64,000 nt of DNA from Streptomyces sp. NBC_01478 (GCF_036227225.1 NZ_CP109444.1:744001-808000), one strand, 5' to 3'; shown: positions 51,020 to 62,808, numbered from the stretch's first letter. Notes: generated from the sequence alone by a model not told the origin. Translations and numbers: made by a program.

Positions 51020-54000
51020 TCAACGCCCCGTGTGGACGTACGGCGCCCATACGCGCGGCGAGCCGGGGTGCCGCTCCCGCAGGCCCCGGACGATCCCGTG
51101 CACGGCCCGCGCGGTGTCGGTGACGTCGAGGCCGCCGCCGTAGGTCCGCAGGTCGCGGTAGAGACGGTCCGTCAGCCGTACCGACACCAGGTCCGTCGCC
51201 TCCCACAGTGCGCCCACCACCTGCGGATACCCGGCCGTCTGGAACGCCGACGTCACGTGCACGGCCTCGTCGGGGAGGCGGTCGGTGCGGGTGGTGTGGC
51301 ACGCCAGCAGCACGGCGAGCCGGGCGTGCGGCAGATGGCCGCGGGCCACGTCCCGCACACTGAGCTGCCCGTCGGCGAGTTCCAGATGGCTCTTGGACGG
51401 GTCCTGGGGATGGCTGAGGCCGTGGCACGCGAAGTGCACGGTGGCCGCCGAGGACAGTTCGCCGAGCACCCGTCGGATCGTCGCGTCGGCGCCCTGCACG
51501 ATCCGCAGGCGGCCCAGAGTGCGGCCCATCGCCTCCACCTCCGCCACGGACGCGCCGTCCAGGCCGCCGGCACCGGTGGGCTGCCGTACCGCCAGGAAGG
51601 GCCCGCCGTCCCCGCCCGCCGCCGTGGCCTGCCGGGCGTGCCGCAGCGCCCTGATGCTCGGTGTGTACGAGGAGGCGACGCGGTCCAACACCGAGCGCCC
51701 TTCGGCGAGTTCGGCCGCCCGGTGATGCCCGGCCGCGTGCAGCGGCAGATGGGCCAGCGGCCCGGACGCCGACCACCACAGCCTCGGTACGGCTCCGCGC
51801 GGGGTGCCCCCGGGGATCGGCCGGGTCAGGCCCGCCGCGTCCAGCACCGGTTCCGCGATGGTGTCCCAGAGCCATTCGAGGGTGTCGAACACGGTCTCGG
51901 CGGATTCCTTGCGCCGGGCACGCGAGTCGCCGCCGTCCACGGAGACCGCCGCGAGGAACTGCCGTGCGGCGAGCGCGAGCCGCCCCTCGGTGACATCGAG
52001 GGGCACCAGCTTGATGCCCCCGGTGGTGACGACCAGGGCGTCCGAGCGCAGCCGGTCGATGTTGATCAGCACGATCGGCCCTTCCTTCGCCTCGCGCCGC
52101 ATCTGCTCGGCGCTCGGCGGCAGCAGGAAGTGCTCGAACCCGTGGAGGCCCCGGATCCGGGCCAGCAGCCGCTGCCACTCCTCGGTCACCGCGTGCTGCT
52201 CCCGGATCCGCGCGGCTTCGCCGGGCCCGTCCGACGAGCTCGGCATCTCCGTCTGGCGCAGCCTGCGGGCGAGGGCGGTGAACTCGCGGGCCACCTGCGG
52301 ATGGGCCGCGGCGAGGTCGGCGTCGTCGCTGCGGGCCTGGAGGTCCTGGCCCATCAGCACGGCCCGCCCCTGTTCCAGCAGGGCCGCCGCCTGTTCCGTG
52401 CGGCCCGCGGCGAGCGCCACCGCGCACGCGGTACGGGCCAGGCTCGTCCCGGCGATCCGGTCCGGGAGGTCCCCGGTGCCGCCGGTGCCGCCCGGGCCCG
52501 GATAGCGGCGGCCGAGCAGCGCGGTGCGCAGGACGCTCTGGCGGTCGTCGCGGTGCAGCGCCTGCGACACCATCAGCGGCAGCGCTTCGAGCGCGGCCTC
52601 GGCGGCGTCGGTGGCCCGGGCCCAGTTCCGGCTGTTGACCGCCGAGTCGAGCGCGGTCCGCGCGTTCTCGAACCGGGCCCGGGGCGGCAGCACCCGTTCG
52701 GTGGCCGGGTCCCAGGAGCTGGGCTCGGAGTCGCCGTAGCGGTACCCGGTGAGGTCGTCGTGGGCGGTCTGGACCAGTTCGGTGACGGTCGCCAGGGCGG
52801 GGCGCAACTGCTCGCGCAGTGCGGCCAGTTCGGGCGAGTACTCCGGCCGGCCCGGCAGGGCCTCGAGGCTCCGCGCCGCCAGCTCGACGAGCCGTATCGC
52901 CTCCTGGGTGCCCGACGCGTCCCGGCGCATCCAGGAGGCACCGGCCAGGGCGTGCGCGTACGGGATGGCGCAGCCGAGCCAGCTCGCCGACATCTCGGGC
53001 AGCCGGCCGACCGCCCAGGCCAGCGCCTCGCAGGCCCGGGTGACGGTCGCCTCGTCCTGGTGGAGCATTCCGTAGTCGCTGCGGTGCATCTCCACCGCGC
53101 ACAGCAGCTCGATGTACCGCGCGCTGGTGGGCGGCAGCAGGGCCAACTGCTCGTCCCCGCACCGCACGACCTCCTCCAGGTCCTCGCGTCGCTCGCTGAA
53201 GGTGAACTGCGCGGCCAGGAACTGCACGAGGGTGGCGGCGAAGAAGCCCCGCTGTCCGTCCGGCAGCTTCCCGGCCAGTACGGCCTTCAACTGGTCGACG
53301 GCCAGGGCCAGTCGGCGCGGATCGCTGACGCCGGAGCCCAGCAGGGCGCTTCGAGCGGCCGCGACGTCCGGCGGCAGCCCGTCGAGGTCGCTCGCGTAGG
53401 CCGGCTCCGCGGGCCCCGCGTCGGCGGGCGGCCCGGGGGGCCATACGAGGTGGGCGCCTCCGGTGCGACCGGGGCCGGCGTCCGCCGAGGCGGACCGGGG
53501 GGAGCCTGTGAAGGGCGCGAAGTCCGCCGGGCCGGGGCCGGGTGAGCGTACTCCGGGGCGGCCCGGCGGGACGTACATCTGGATGGGCGGCAGTTGTACC
53601 CCGCTCAGCAGCGGTCCCATCATCGGGCCCACGAACCTGAGCAGTTGGGCGCCGGTGAACGGCGACCGCTTGAGCATCTGCCCCATCTTGGCCAACGCGG
53701 TGCGCTTGTCGGCGATGTGCGGCGCCAGGGGGTGGCCCGGCGGCAGGTCCCGCTGGAGGGCGGCCCACATCTCGTCCGCGCGCCGCAGGTCGTCCTGCGA
53801 CTTGGTGAGGAATCCCCTCGCGCCCAGCAACGCCGGCATGTTCCCGGCGTAGATCCCGCTGTCGTCGGGTGGCCCGGAGGCCCGGAACGCCTCCAGTTGG
53901 GCGATGGCCTCGTCGATCACCTCCTCCTCGGGATGGAACGGCACGGACGCGGTGAGGGCGAGCGAGAACATGAGGTGGGCCGAGGCCGCTTCGGCGTCGA

Positions 54001-54763
54001 CCGGGGCGGTGCCGTGGCGCCGGGCGTGCTCGACCGCCCGCAGCGCCGACCGGCCGGCCCGCAGCGCCAGTTCGACGGGCTGCGCGTCACCCGGCTTGTT
54101 GCGGAGACGTGCCAGCGCCATGTGACCGACGGCGCAACTGACGAAGCCCGCTTCCAGGTGGTCGGTGGTGATGCCGGCGAACGCCGCGTCGGCCCATCGC
54201 CCGGCACCCGTCAGCGCGTCCGTGTCGCCGGACTCCACGCGGAAGAACGCGGACTGGGCCAGCCGCGTCAGCAGGCAGGGCCGGACCAGGTCGTCCGCCG
54301 GGAGCCCTTCGGCCAGCCGTACGGCGTGCGGCTGCGAGGGCCGGGGCGGCTCGAAGTGGCGGGGCTGAGGCTCCTCCGGGTAGGTCGCCGCTACCGCCAC
54401 CGGATCGTCGGCCGGCCGGCCCTGGGTCTGGGCGGCGAGGTAGTGGTGGGTCTCGTCCGACAACCGGTGGTCCTCGAACCGCAGCGACAGCGTGCGCTCG
54501 GCCAGCCACAGGTGCAGCACCCAGCGGGGCCGCCGCGGGTCCCGCTTCTCCCCCATGTCGAGCGCGTGCTCCATGACGGCCACCGCGGCCACCGCGCAGT
54601 CCCGGCCGCCCTCGGTCCAGGAGGCGCGCAGCAGCCCGGCCGCCGAGGGCAGCCAACTGTCCGGGTCCGCACCGGCGCCGGCCAGGTGCCGCTCGACCTC
54701 CGGTGTCCACCGCGCCTCACAGCGCACCAGCAGACGGTCCACGACTGTTCGTATCTCTGACAC
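51020..54763 (-). CDS. TPR-CHAT (caspase-like) protease
   Basis: 1247 residues from GTG 54763. Two helical blocks (about 1-380 and 460-850) are TPR-like, separated by a Pro/Gly/Ala linker around 395-465. The CHAT domain (about 960-1247) contains LWWSASGPLAHLPLHAAG, FLAVRQP, the catalytic His1114 in VHFACHG and Cys1155 in VLLACHTTR, 41 residues apart, the usual caspase-like order. SAFQTAGYPQVVGALW follows. CHAT proteases cleave partner proteins when a sensor is triggered, as in Craspase and gasdermin-linked systems. No gasdermin or CRISPR gene is seen here. It leads an operon with a CATRA-associated and a membrane gene. Confidence 0.9.
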   Translation of the reverse strand: MSEIRTVVDRLLVRCEARWTPEVERHLAGAGADPDSWLPSAAGLLRASWTEGGRDCAVAAVAVMEHALDMGEKRDPRRPRWVLHLWLAERTLSLRFEDHRLSDETHHYLAAQTQGRPADDPVAVAATYPEEPQPRHFEPPRPSQPHAVRLAEGLPADDLVRPCLLTRLAQSAFFRVESGDTDALTGAGRWADAAFAGITTDHLEAGFVSCAVGHMALARLRNKPGDAQPVELALRAGRSALRAVEHARRHGTAPVDAEAASAHLMFSLALTASVPFHPEEEVIDEAIAQLEAFRASGPPDDSGIYAGNMPALLGARGFLTKSQDDLRRADEMWAALQRDLPPGHPLAPHIADKRTALAKMGQMLKRSPFTGAQLLRFVGPMMGPLLSGVQLPPIQMYVPPGRPGVRSPGPGPADFAPFTGSPRSASADAGPGRTGGAHLVWPPGPPADAGPAEPAYASDLDGLPPDVAAARSALLGSGVSDPRRLALAVDQLKAVLAGKLPDGQRGFFAATLVQFLAAQFTFSERREDLEEVVRCGDEQLALLPPTSARYIELLCAVEMHRSDYGMLHQDEATVTRACEALAWAVGRLPEMSASWLGCAIPYAHALAGASWMRRDASGTQEAIRLVELAARSLEALPGRPEYSPELAALREQLRPALATVTELVQTAHDDLTGYRYGDSEPSSWDPATERVLPPRARFENARTALDSAVNSRNWARATDAAEAALEALPLMVSQALHRDDRQSVLRTALLGRRYPGPGGTGGTGDLPDRIAGTSLARTACAVALAAGRTEQAAALLEQGRAVLMGQDLQARSDDADLAAAHPQVAREFTALARRLRQTEMPSSSDGPGEAARIREQHAVTEEWQRLLARIRGLHGFEHFLLPPSAEQMRREAKEGPIVLINIDRLRSDALVVTTGGIKLVPLDVTEGRLALAARQFLAAVSVDGGDSRARRKESAETVFDTLEWLWDTIAEPVLDAAGLTRPIPGGTPRGAVPRLWWSASGPLAHLPLHAAGHHRAAELAEGRSVLDRVASSYTPSIRALRHARQATAAGGDGGPFLAVRQPTGAGGLDGASVAEVEAMGRTLGRLRIVQGADATIRRVLGELSSAATVHFACHGLSHPQDPSKSHLELADGQLSVRDVARGHLPHARLAVLLACHTTRTDRLPDEAVHVTSAFQTAGYPQVVGALWEATDLVSVRLTDRLYRDLRTYGGGLDVTDTARAVHGIVRGLRERHPGSPRVWAPYVHTGR

Positions 54764-55066
54764 ACCGCCAGTCTTCCCGGCCGCGGCCCGCTTCGGTCGT
54801 CATCCGGAAATCTCCGACAAACAACCCGCAGTGTGCTCAGGCCGGTTCACGGCCCGTCAGGGCGACACTGCGCACCCCGGAGGCGGTCCTCGGGGCGTTG
54901 GCCCACGGCACGGCGGTGGGCCAACTTCGCCGACACGCAACCGGAACACCCCGCACCGTCGTCAGAACCCCTAACTGCTCATGTTCATAGGGGTAGTTGG
55001 CAACCAAGAGCATGGGCGTGCGCCACACTCATGGCAAGGGTGCGAGCGCAGGGGCGGGAGCGACGG
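54764..55066. other. Divergent promoter region with two inverted repeats
   Basis: About 300 bases. GTTGGCCCAC-9-GTGGGCCAAC (54897-54925) is a perfect 10-base inverted repeat, and ACCCCTA-14-TAGGGGT (54967-54994) a perfect 7-base one. The first is placed between the divergent CHAT and lipoprotein/kinase operons, the second lies in the lipoprotein leader. They are probable operators, perhaps linking the two operons. No gene is recognised. Confidence 0.55.
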
Positions 55067-55924
55067 ATGGCCGAGTGGAGACCAGTCTTAGCCGCGGCAG
55101 CGGGGGTGCTGCTGCTGGCGGGGTGCAGCAGCGGGGCGGGCGACGAGCCCAAAGCGGAGGGGACACCGAAGAAGAGCACCGGCGCGTCGCCTTCGGCCTC
55201 GGACTCCGCGTCACCGGTGAACGAGCCGTACACGCTCGCCGAGGACCGGGCGCCGAGAACGCGGGCCGAGGCGGTCGCGTTCGTGCGCGAACTCACCGTG
55301 CGCCCCGACTACTTCGGTGCCGGCTACCGCGAACGTGATCCCTTCGAGAGCGATCCGGCCGAGTGGGCCGTACTCGGCGAGGACTGCCTGTGGCGGCGCG
55401 AGGGGTTGCCCGGCACCGTGCTGGCCAGTCTCACCCGGGCGTACGAGCTGCCGGCGAAGGGCGGCAAGGGGCCGGTGTACGTGTCGTTGACCGTCACCGT
55501 GCACCAGGATGTCGTGGCGGCGCGGCGCGACATGGCCGGGTCGCTGGAGGAGGCGCTGCGCTGCCCCGGGCAGCAACTGAACGCCACGGACCGGGTGAGC
55601 GGCCTGTACTCCCGGGCCGACGCGTTCGCCGACGGGCGGTCCGTGATCTCCGACGACGACCTGACGGAGACCGGGGGCTGGGCCACCGACGGCGGCAAGG
55701 CGCATCCCTTCGACTGGTACAAGTTCCGGATGGGGCCGGTCACCGTGGCCGCGACCGCGCGGCACGGCGCGGGCCGGACCGAGGCCGAGGACTCCACCGT
55801 CACCACCGACATGGGCAAGGGAATGACCTTCGTCGCGGCGAGCATCGACAGCCGGGGCAAGGCGGGCGACACGGGTGCCACCCCCGAACCGACCGAGACG
55901 AAGACGAAGGGGGCGGGACAGTGA
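55067..55924 (+). CDS. Secreted lipoprotein
   Basis: 285 residues from ATG 55067, GGGAG 6 bases before. Signal peptide and lipobox: VLAAAAGVLLLAGCSSG, with the acylated Cys at about 22. A Ser/Pro/Lys linker follows, then a soluble domain with AVAFVRELTVRPDYFGAGYRER, CLWRREGLPGTVLASLTRAYELP, VYVSLTVTVHQD and VTVAATARHGAG. No family is recognised. Its stop overlaps the kinase start (GTGA), so it is translationally coupled and probably the extracellular partner or ligand presenter of the receptor kinases. Confidence 0.75.
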   Translation: MAEWRPVLAAAAGVLLLAGCSSGAGDEPKAEGTPKKSTGASPSASDSASPVNEPYTLAEDRAPRTRAEAVAFVRELTVRPDYFGAGYRERDPFESDPAEWAVLGEDCLWRREGLPGTVLASLTRAYELPAKGGKGPVYVSLTVTVHQDVVAARRDMAGSLEEALRCPGQQLNATDRVSGLYSRADAFADGRSVISDDDLTETGGWATDGGKAHPFDWYKFRMGPVTVAATARHGAGRTEAEDSTVTTDMGKGMTFVAASIDSRGKAGDTGATPEPTETKTKGAGQ

Positions 55925-58098
55925 GCGAGCCGCTGCGGTCCTCCGACCCGTCCCGCATCGCGGGGTTCCGGCTGCTGCGGCGGCTCGGCGCGGGCGGCAT
56001 GGGCGTCGTCTACCTCGGGCGCACCGACTCCGGGGCACTCGCCGCGGTCAAGGTGATCCGGGGCGAGGGCGCCGGTGACGACGGCTTCCGGGCCCGGTTC
56101 GCGCGGGAGGTGGAGCTGGCGCGGCGGGTGGACAGCCCCTGGGTGGTTCCCGTCCTGGACGCGGACGCCGAGACGCGCGAACCGTGGCTGGCCACCGCGT
56201 TCGTCCCCGGACCTTCCATCGCGGAGGCGGTGGCCGCGCACGGCCCGCTGCCGTCGCAGGCCGTACGTGTCCTGGGCGGGCTGCTGGCCGGGGCTCTGGA
56301 CGCCGTGCACACGGCCGGGCTCGTGCACCGGGACGTCAAGCCGGGCAACGTACTGCTCGCCCTGGACGGACCGCGCCTGATCGACTTCGGCATCGCGCGC
56401 GCCGCCGACGACACGACGCTGACCGCGTCGGGGCTCGTGGTCGGCACCCCCGGTTTCCTCGCCCCGGAGCAGGCCGAGGGGCAGCCCGCCACGTCCGCGA
56501 GCGACGTCTTCGCGCTGGGCTGCGTGCTGGCGTACGCCTCGACCGGCACGCCTCCCTTCGGCACCGGGACACCGGACGCCCTGATGTACCGCACGGTCCA
56601 CGACGAGCCGGAACTCGGCCGCGTGGAGGGCGAGTTGCGGTCCCTGGTGGAACGCTGCCTGGCCAAGGACCCGGACGGGCGGCCCACGGCCGACGACATA
56701 CGGGGCTTGTTCACCGATGACGCTCCGGACGCCTCCGGCGGCTGGCTCCCCGACCCCGTCGCCCGGATGGTCGCCGCACGGGCCGCCGAGAGCCTCGCCT
56801 TCCCGGACGTCGAACCCACGGTCGTGGATGATCCGGCCGTCCCCACCCGGCACCCGGGACGGCGCCGTCTGCTGCTGGCCGGCGGCGCGCTGCTGCTCGC
56901 GGGCGGCGGGACCGGGGCGGCGGTGTGGGCGTCGGGGGACGACGAGAAACCGGTCGCGAGCGTCGGGCGTCCCGTGTACGTCCTCGGCGTGCACACGACC
57001 ACCGGCACAGCCGAGGCCGCCGTCAGCCGGGCCTCCGAACGCGCCGCCCGCCTCGCCGTCGCCGAGCACAACGCCACGCGGAAGCGCTCCTACGACATGA
57101 AGGTGAAGGTCCTCGCCGACCGGGGCGACGCGGACACCGCACAGGCGGTGGCCCGTGAGTTCACCGCCGACCGGAACGTCGTCGCCGTACTGGGACCGGT
57201 CGCCGAGCTCCCCATGCAGAGAGCCGCGGCCGTCTACGGTGCGGCGGGGCTGACCCACGTCTCCAGCACCACGGGCCAGCAGGACTACTTCCTGACGTCG
57301 CCGAAGACCTCGTTCCAGAGCGGCCCCGCCCACGCCGCGCTGGGCGGCTGGATCGGACTGCACGCCTACATCACCCAACAGGTGGTGCCGGCCGGTGTCG
57401 TGATCGACCGGGCCGGGGGTCCGGCCGTCCAGGACCAGGGCACCCAGGTGGTCAGCAACTGGCGCAACGTCCTCAAGAGCGAGGTCGTGCCCCGCGTCGT
57501 CGCGGAGGACACGGACGACGGCCCGAAGGCGGTGCGCGAGGTGCTCGCCGCCGGCGTCAAGGCCTTCGTGTACCTGGGCCCCCTGGACGCCACCGTCCGC
57601 ACGGCCCGGGCCCTGGCCACGGCCGGCTTCACCGGGCCGCGCTGGATGCAGCACCAGCTCTACGGCTCGGACTTCCCGCGCCTCGCGGGCGCGGCGGGCG
57701 AGGGCTGGTACGTGGTCACGGACGCCGTGGACCCCTCCGTACTGACGACGAAGCGGGCCAAGGACTTCACCGCGGCCTGGCGGAAGCGCTACGGCAGCAC
57801 CCCGGAGCCGCACGCGACCGAGGCGTACGACAGTGCGAAAATGCTGCTCGCCGAGTTCGCCCGCACGGTCCCGGCCGGGGCACGCCGGCGTCCGGTGCGA
57901 GCCGATCTCGCCGTACGGCTGGCGAAGGTGAAGTACCAGGGCATCGCCCGCACGTATGCCTTCGGCGACTTCCACCAGTACGACAACAGCTCGACGGGCT
58001 GGGCGGACGAGACCTTCGTCCACGAGGTCCGCGGCGGGCGGTTCCGGCAACTGGGATCGCTCGGCGATCTGAATCGCGCGGCGCAGAGCCAGGGCTGA
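55921..58098 (+). CDS. Ser/Thr kinase fused to a periplasmic-binding domain
   Basis: 725 residues from GTG 55921. Kinase domain 15-265: GAGGMGVVYLG, Lys44, HRDVKPGNVLL (Asp138), DFGIAR (Asp155), with an APE-like AlaProGlu. One membrane helix at about 316-337. The outer part (about 350-720) is a type-1 periplasmic-binding fold like the LIV-binding proteins: VYVLGVHTTTGTAEAAVSRA, VVAVLGPVAELPMQRAA, TEAYDSAKMLLAEFARTV. The usual annotation for this family is bifunctional kinase/ABC substrate-binding protein. It senses a small molecule outside and phosphorylates proteins inside. Operon with the lipoprotein gene. Confidence 0.9.
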   Translation: MSEPLRSSDPSRIAGFRLLRRLGAGGMGVVYLGRTDSGALAAVKVIRGEGAGDDGFRARFAREVELARRVDSPWVVPVLDADAETREPWLATAFVPGPSIAEAVAAHGPLPSQAVRVLGGLLAGALDAVHTAGLVHRDVKPGNVLLALDGPRLIDFGIARAADDTTLTASGLVVGTPGFLAPEQAEGQPATSASDVFALGCVLAYASTGTPPFGTGTPDALMYRTVHDEPELGRVEGELRSLVERCLAKDPDGRPTADDIRGLFTDDAPDASGGWLPDPVARMVAARAAESLAFPDVEPTVVDDPAVPTRHPGRRRLLLAGGALLLAGGGTGAAVWASGDDEKPVASVGRPVYVLGVHTTTGTAEAAVSRASERAARLAVAEHNATRKRSYDMKVKVLADRGDADTAQAVAREFTADRNVVAVLGPVAELPMQRAAAVYGAAGLTHVSSTTGQQDYFLTSPKTSFQSGPAHAALGGWIGLHAYITQQVVPAGVVIDRAGGPAVQDQGTQVVSNWRNVLKSEVVPRVVAEDTDDGPKAVREVLAAGVKAFVYLGPLDATVRTARALATAGFTGPRWMQHQLYGSDFPRLAGAAGEGWYVVTDAVDPSVLTTKRAKDFTAAWRKRYGSTPEPHATEAYDSAKMLLAEFARTVPAGARRRPVRADLAVRLAKVKYQGIARTYAFGDFHQYDNSSTGWADETFVHEVRGGRFRQLGSLGDLNRAAQSQG

Positions 58099-58150
58099 CC
58101 AGCGCTCTGCACCGACGGGCGGGAACGATGGCGAAACGGAGGCGGCCGGC

Positions 58151-60259
58151 GTGGAACGGCTACTGCCCACCGATCCGTCCCTGATCGGCGGGCACCGGCT
58201 CGCCGGACGGCTCGGCGCGGGCGGCATGGGCGTCGTCTATCTGGCGCGCTCGCCGCACGGCGCGTGGTGCGCGCTGAAGGTGATCCGCGCCGAGTACGCC
58301 GACGACCCCGGCTTCCGCGCCCGTTTCCGCCGCGAGGCCGAGCTCGCGTCGCGCCTCACCAGCCGGTGGACCGTGCCGGTCGTCGCGGCCGACGCCGACG
58401 CCCGCTCCCCGTGGCTGGCCACCGCCTATGTGCCCGGCCCGTCCCTCGCCGAGGCCGTCGCACTGCGCGGACCCTGGCCCGAGGCGCAGTTGCGCAGTCT
58501 CGGTGCCGTGCTGGCCGAGGCACTGGACGGAGTGCACGCGGCCGGGCTGGTCCACCGGGACGTGAAGCCCGCGAATGTGTTGCTGGCCGCGGACGGGCCG
58601 CGGCTGATCGACTTCGGGATCGCGCGGGCCGTCGGCGCGACCGCGCTCACCACGGACGGCTCCGTCGTCGGCTCCCCCGGCTACCTCTCCCCCGAACAGG
58701 CCCGCGGGCACAGTGTCGGCCCGCCCAGCGACGTCTTCTCACTCGGCTGCGTCCTCGCCCACACGGCCACCGGCCGCCCGCCGTTCGGCACCGGCGGCGC
58801 CGCGGCCGTGCTGTACCGGACCGTCGGGCAGGAACCGGACCTGGACGGCATCCCGGAAAGCCTCGGCCGGACCGTACGACGATGTCTGGCCAAGGAACCG
58901 GACCAGCGCCCGAGCGCCCGTGAACTCCGCGACGTCTTCGGTGAGTTCGCCGTGGCCGAGTGGCTGCCCGAAGGGCTGCCGGCCCTGGTCGCCGCCCGTG
59001 CCGCACGCGTCCTCGACCTGCCCGTTCCCGACCCCACCATGCTCGCCGACACCTCCCCCGCGGACGCGCCGCCCTCGCCCACCCGGCGGCGCCTGCTCGT
59101 CGCGGGAGCCGCACTCGGCGTCACCGCGGTGGCCGGGGCGGGCGCGTGGTGGGAGTGGGGCCGGGCCGGCGCGTCGACGAACACCGGCTCCGTACGGCGC
59201 GACCGCCACGTGGTCACGCTGCTCGGCAGCCTGAACGACCCCTATTTCACCAACCACAAGCGCGGCGCCCTCCTCGCCGTCGAGCAGCACAACCAGGACG
59301 CCCGACGCACCGTCGACCTCGTGCTGCGCACCGCCGACGACGGCGGGACCGCGGCGGGCTCCGCCGCGGCGGCCGCGCGGCTGGCCGCCGACCCGGACGT
59401 GTCCGTGGTGATCGCCGCGGGCACGAACGCGACCGTGCCCGCGGTGCTGCCGCCGTGTACGAAGGCCCGGCTGACCGTGCTCATCACCCGGGCCGACACC
59501 GGCGCGGTCGACGTCGTCAACACCACCAGCGCCCTCGTGCTGCGCGTCACCCAGATCGTCGGCCCGTTCGCGGCGGTGATCTATCTGAACCGGGTCGTCA
59601 AACCCGCCCGCACGGTGGTCGTGCACGACCTGGCCACCGAGGTGGAGAGTCTGGCCACGGTCCGCATCATCACGGTCTACGGCAAGCTCGACGGCGGGAC
59701 GTCGGTGGAGGAGGTCGCCGCGGACGAGGACTTCACCGGGGTCGCCCGCCGTATCGCCGCCCGCCCTCGCGACGCCGTCTTCTTCGGCGGGGTGAGTCCG
59801 GACCGCGCCGCGGCCTGCGCCCGCGCGCTGCGGGACGCCGGCCACCGGGGCGCCCGGGTCGCGAGCGAGCACGTCCTCGGCGCCCCCTTCCTGGCCGCCG
59901 GCGAGGACTGGAGGATCGCTACGGGCTACACGGACGCGAACGCCGACACCCGTACCAAGGCGTTCGCCGCCGCGTTCCGGGCCCGCCATGGACGCGCGCC
60001 GGGCCCCTGGGCGGCCGAGGCGTACGACGCCGTCCGGTTCGCCGCCCACGGCCTGGCCTCCGTCGGAGACGACGGCCGCACCGCCCTGCGCTCGGAACTC
60101 CTGCGCCGCCCCTGGCAGGGCATCACCCGCCTCATGAGCTTCGACGCCTCAACGCAGTTCTTCGAGACCAGCGACGACGGCGGAGGCTTCCTGTTCCGGG
60201 TGACCGGCGGAGCCGCCCGGTTCGTGGCGCGGTCCGCCGACATCGGCAAGAAAACGTGA
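58151..60259 (+). CDS. Ser/Thr kinase fused to a periplasmic-binding domain, second
   Basis: 702 residues from GTG 58151, 53 bases after the first kinase. Kinase: GAGGMGVVYLA, Lys43, HRDVKPANVLL (Asp137), DFGIAR. Membrane helix at about 315-334. The outer type-1 binding domain (about 345-700) begins VVTLLGSLNDPYFTNHKRGA and has VVIAAGTNATVPAVLPPC and AEAYDAVRFAAHGLASVG. It is a paralogue of the first kinase, but the binding domains have diverged, so a different ligand is likely. The juxtamembrane Arg cluster TRRRLL is conserved in both. The hairpin at 60269 ends the operon. Confidence 0.9.
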   Translation: MERLLPTDPSLIGGHRLAGRLGAGGMGVVYLARSPHGAWCALKVIRAEYADDPGFRARFRREAELASRLTSRWTVPVVAADADARSPWLATAYVPGPSLAEAVALRGPWPEAQLRSLGAVLAEALDGVHAAGLVHRDVKPANVLLAADGPRLIDFGIARAVGATALTTDGSVVGSPGYLSPEQARGHSVGPPSDVFSLGCVLAHTATGRPPFGTGGAAAVLYRTVGQEPDLDGIPESLGRTVRRCLAKEPDQRPSARELRDVFGEFAVAEWLPEGLPALVAARAARVLDLPVPDPTMLADTSPADAPPSPTRRRLLVAGAALGVTAVAGAGAWWEWGRAGASTNTGSVRRDRHVVTLLGSLNDPYFTNHKRGALLAVEQHNQDARRTVDLVLRTADDGGTAAGSAAAAARLAADPDVSVVIAAGTNATVPAVLPPCTKARLTVLITRADTGAVDVVNTTSALVLRVTQIVGPFAAVIYLNRVVKPARTVVVHDLATEVESLATVRIITVYGKLDGGTSVEEVAADEDFTGVARRIAARPRDAVFFGGVSPDRAAACARALRDAGHRGARVASEHVLGAPFLAAGEDWRIATGYTDANADTRTKAFAAAFRARHGRAPGPWAAEAYDAVRFAAHGLASVGDDGRTALRSELLRRPWQGITRLMSFDASTQFFETSDDGGGFLFRVTGGAARFVARSADIGKKT

Positions 60260-60268
60260 GGCGTCGCA

Positions 60269-60295
60269 CAACTCCCCTTGAGCGCAAGGGAGTTG
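60269..60295. terminator. Hairpin terminator between convergent genes
   Basis: CAACTCCCCTTG and CAAGGGAGTTG form an 11-base stem with one bulged base and a 4-base loop, between the kinase stop at 60259 and the UvrA-like stop at 60304. It can serve both genes. Confidence 0.75.
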
Positions 60296-60303
60296 CATGA
60301 CGG

Positions 60304-62694
<2,391 letters not shown>

Positions 62695-62790
62695 CGTGCC
62701 TTCCCTCCGTTTGCGCCGGGCCGCCGACGGTCCCTCGGCGGACATCGCCCGGCTCGATCCAACCAGGCTTCGAGCGGTACGTCCGCTTCC

Positions 62791-62808
62791 GGTACACGGT
62801 GGTGTACC
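62791..62808. promoter_or_regulatory. TetR operator upstream of the UvrA-like gene
   Basis: GGTACAC-GGTG-GTGTACC, a perfect 7-base inverted repeat about 100 bases before the UvrA-like start. On the minus strand a TTGCCC -35 and a TACACC -10 with a 17-base spacer would place the -10 within the site, so bound TetR should block transcription. Confidence 0.7.

Noticed and set aside
50886..53768. 960-residue frame inside the CHAT gene
   Set aside because: Same strand but wrong frame; Arg/Pro/Gly-rich without the His/Cys dyad or TPR pattern.
42195..54763. Type III-E CRISPR/Craspase or gasdermin system because of the CHAT protease
   Set aside because: No repeats, Cas genes or gasdermin-like protein are visible.
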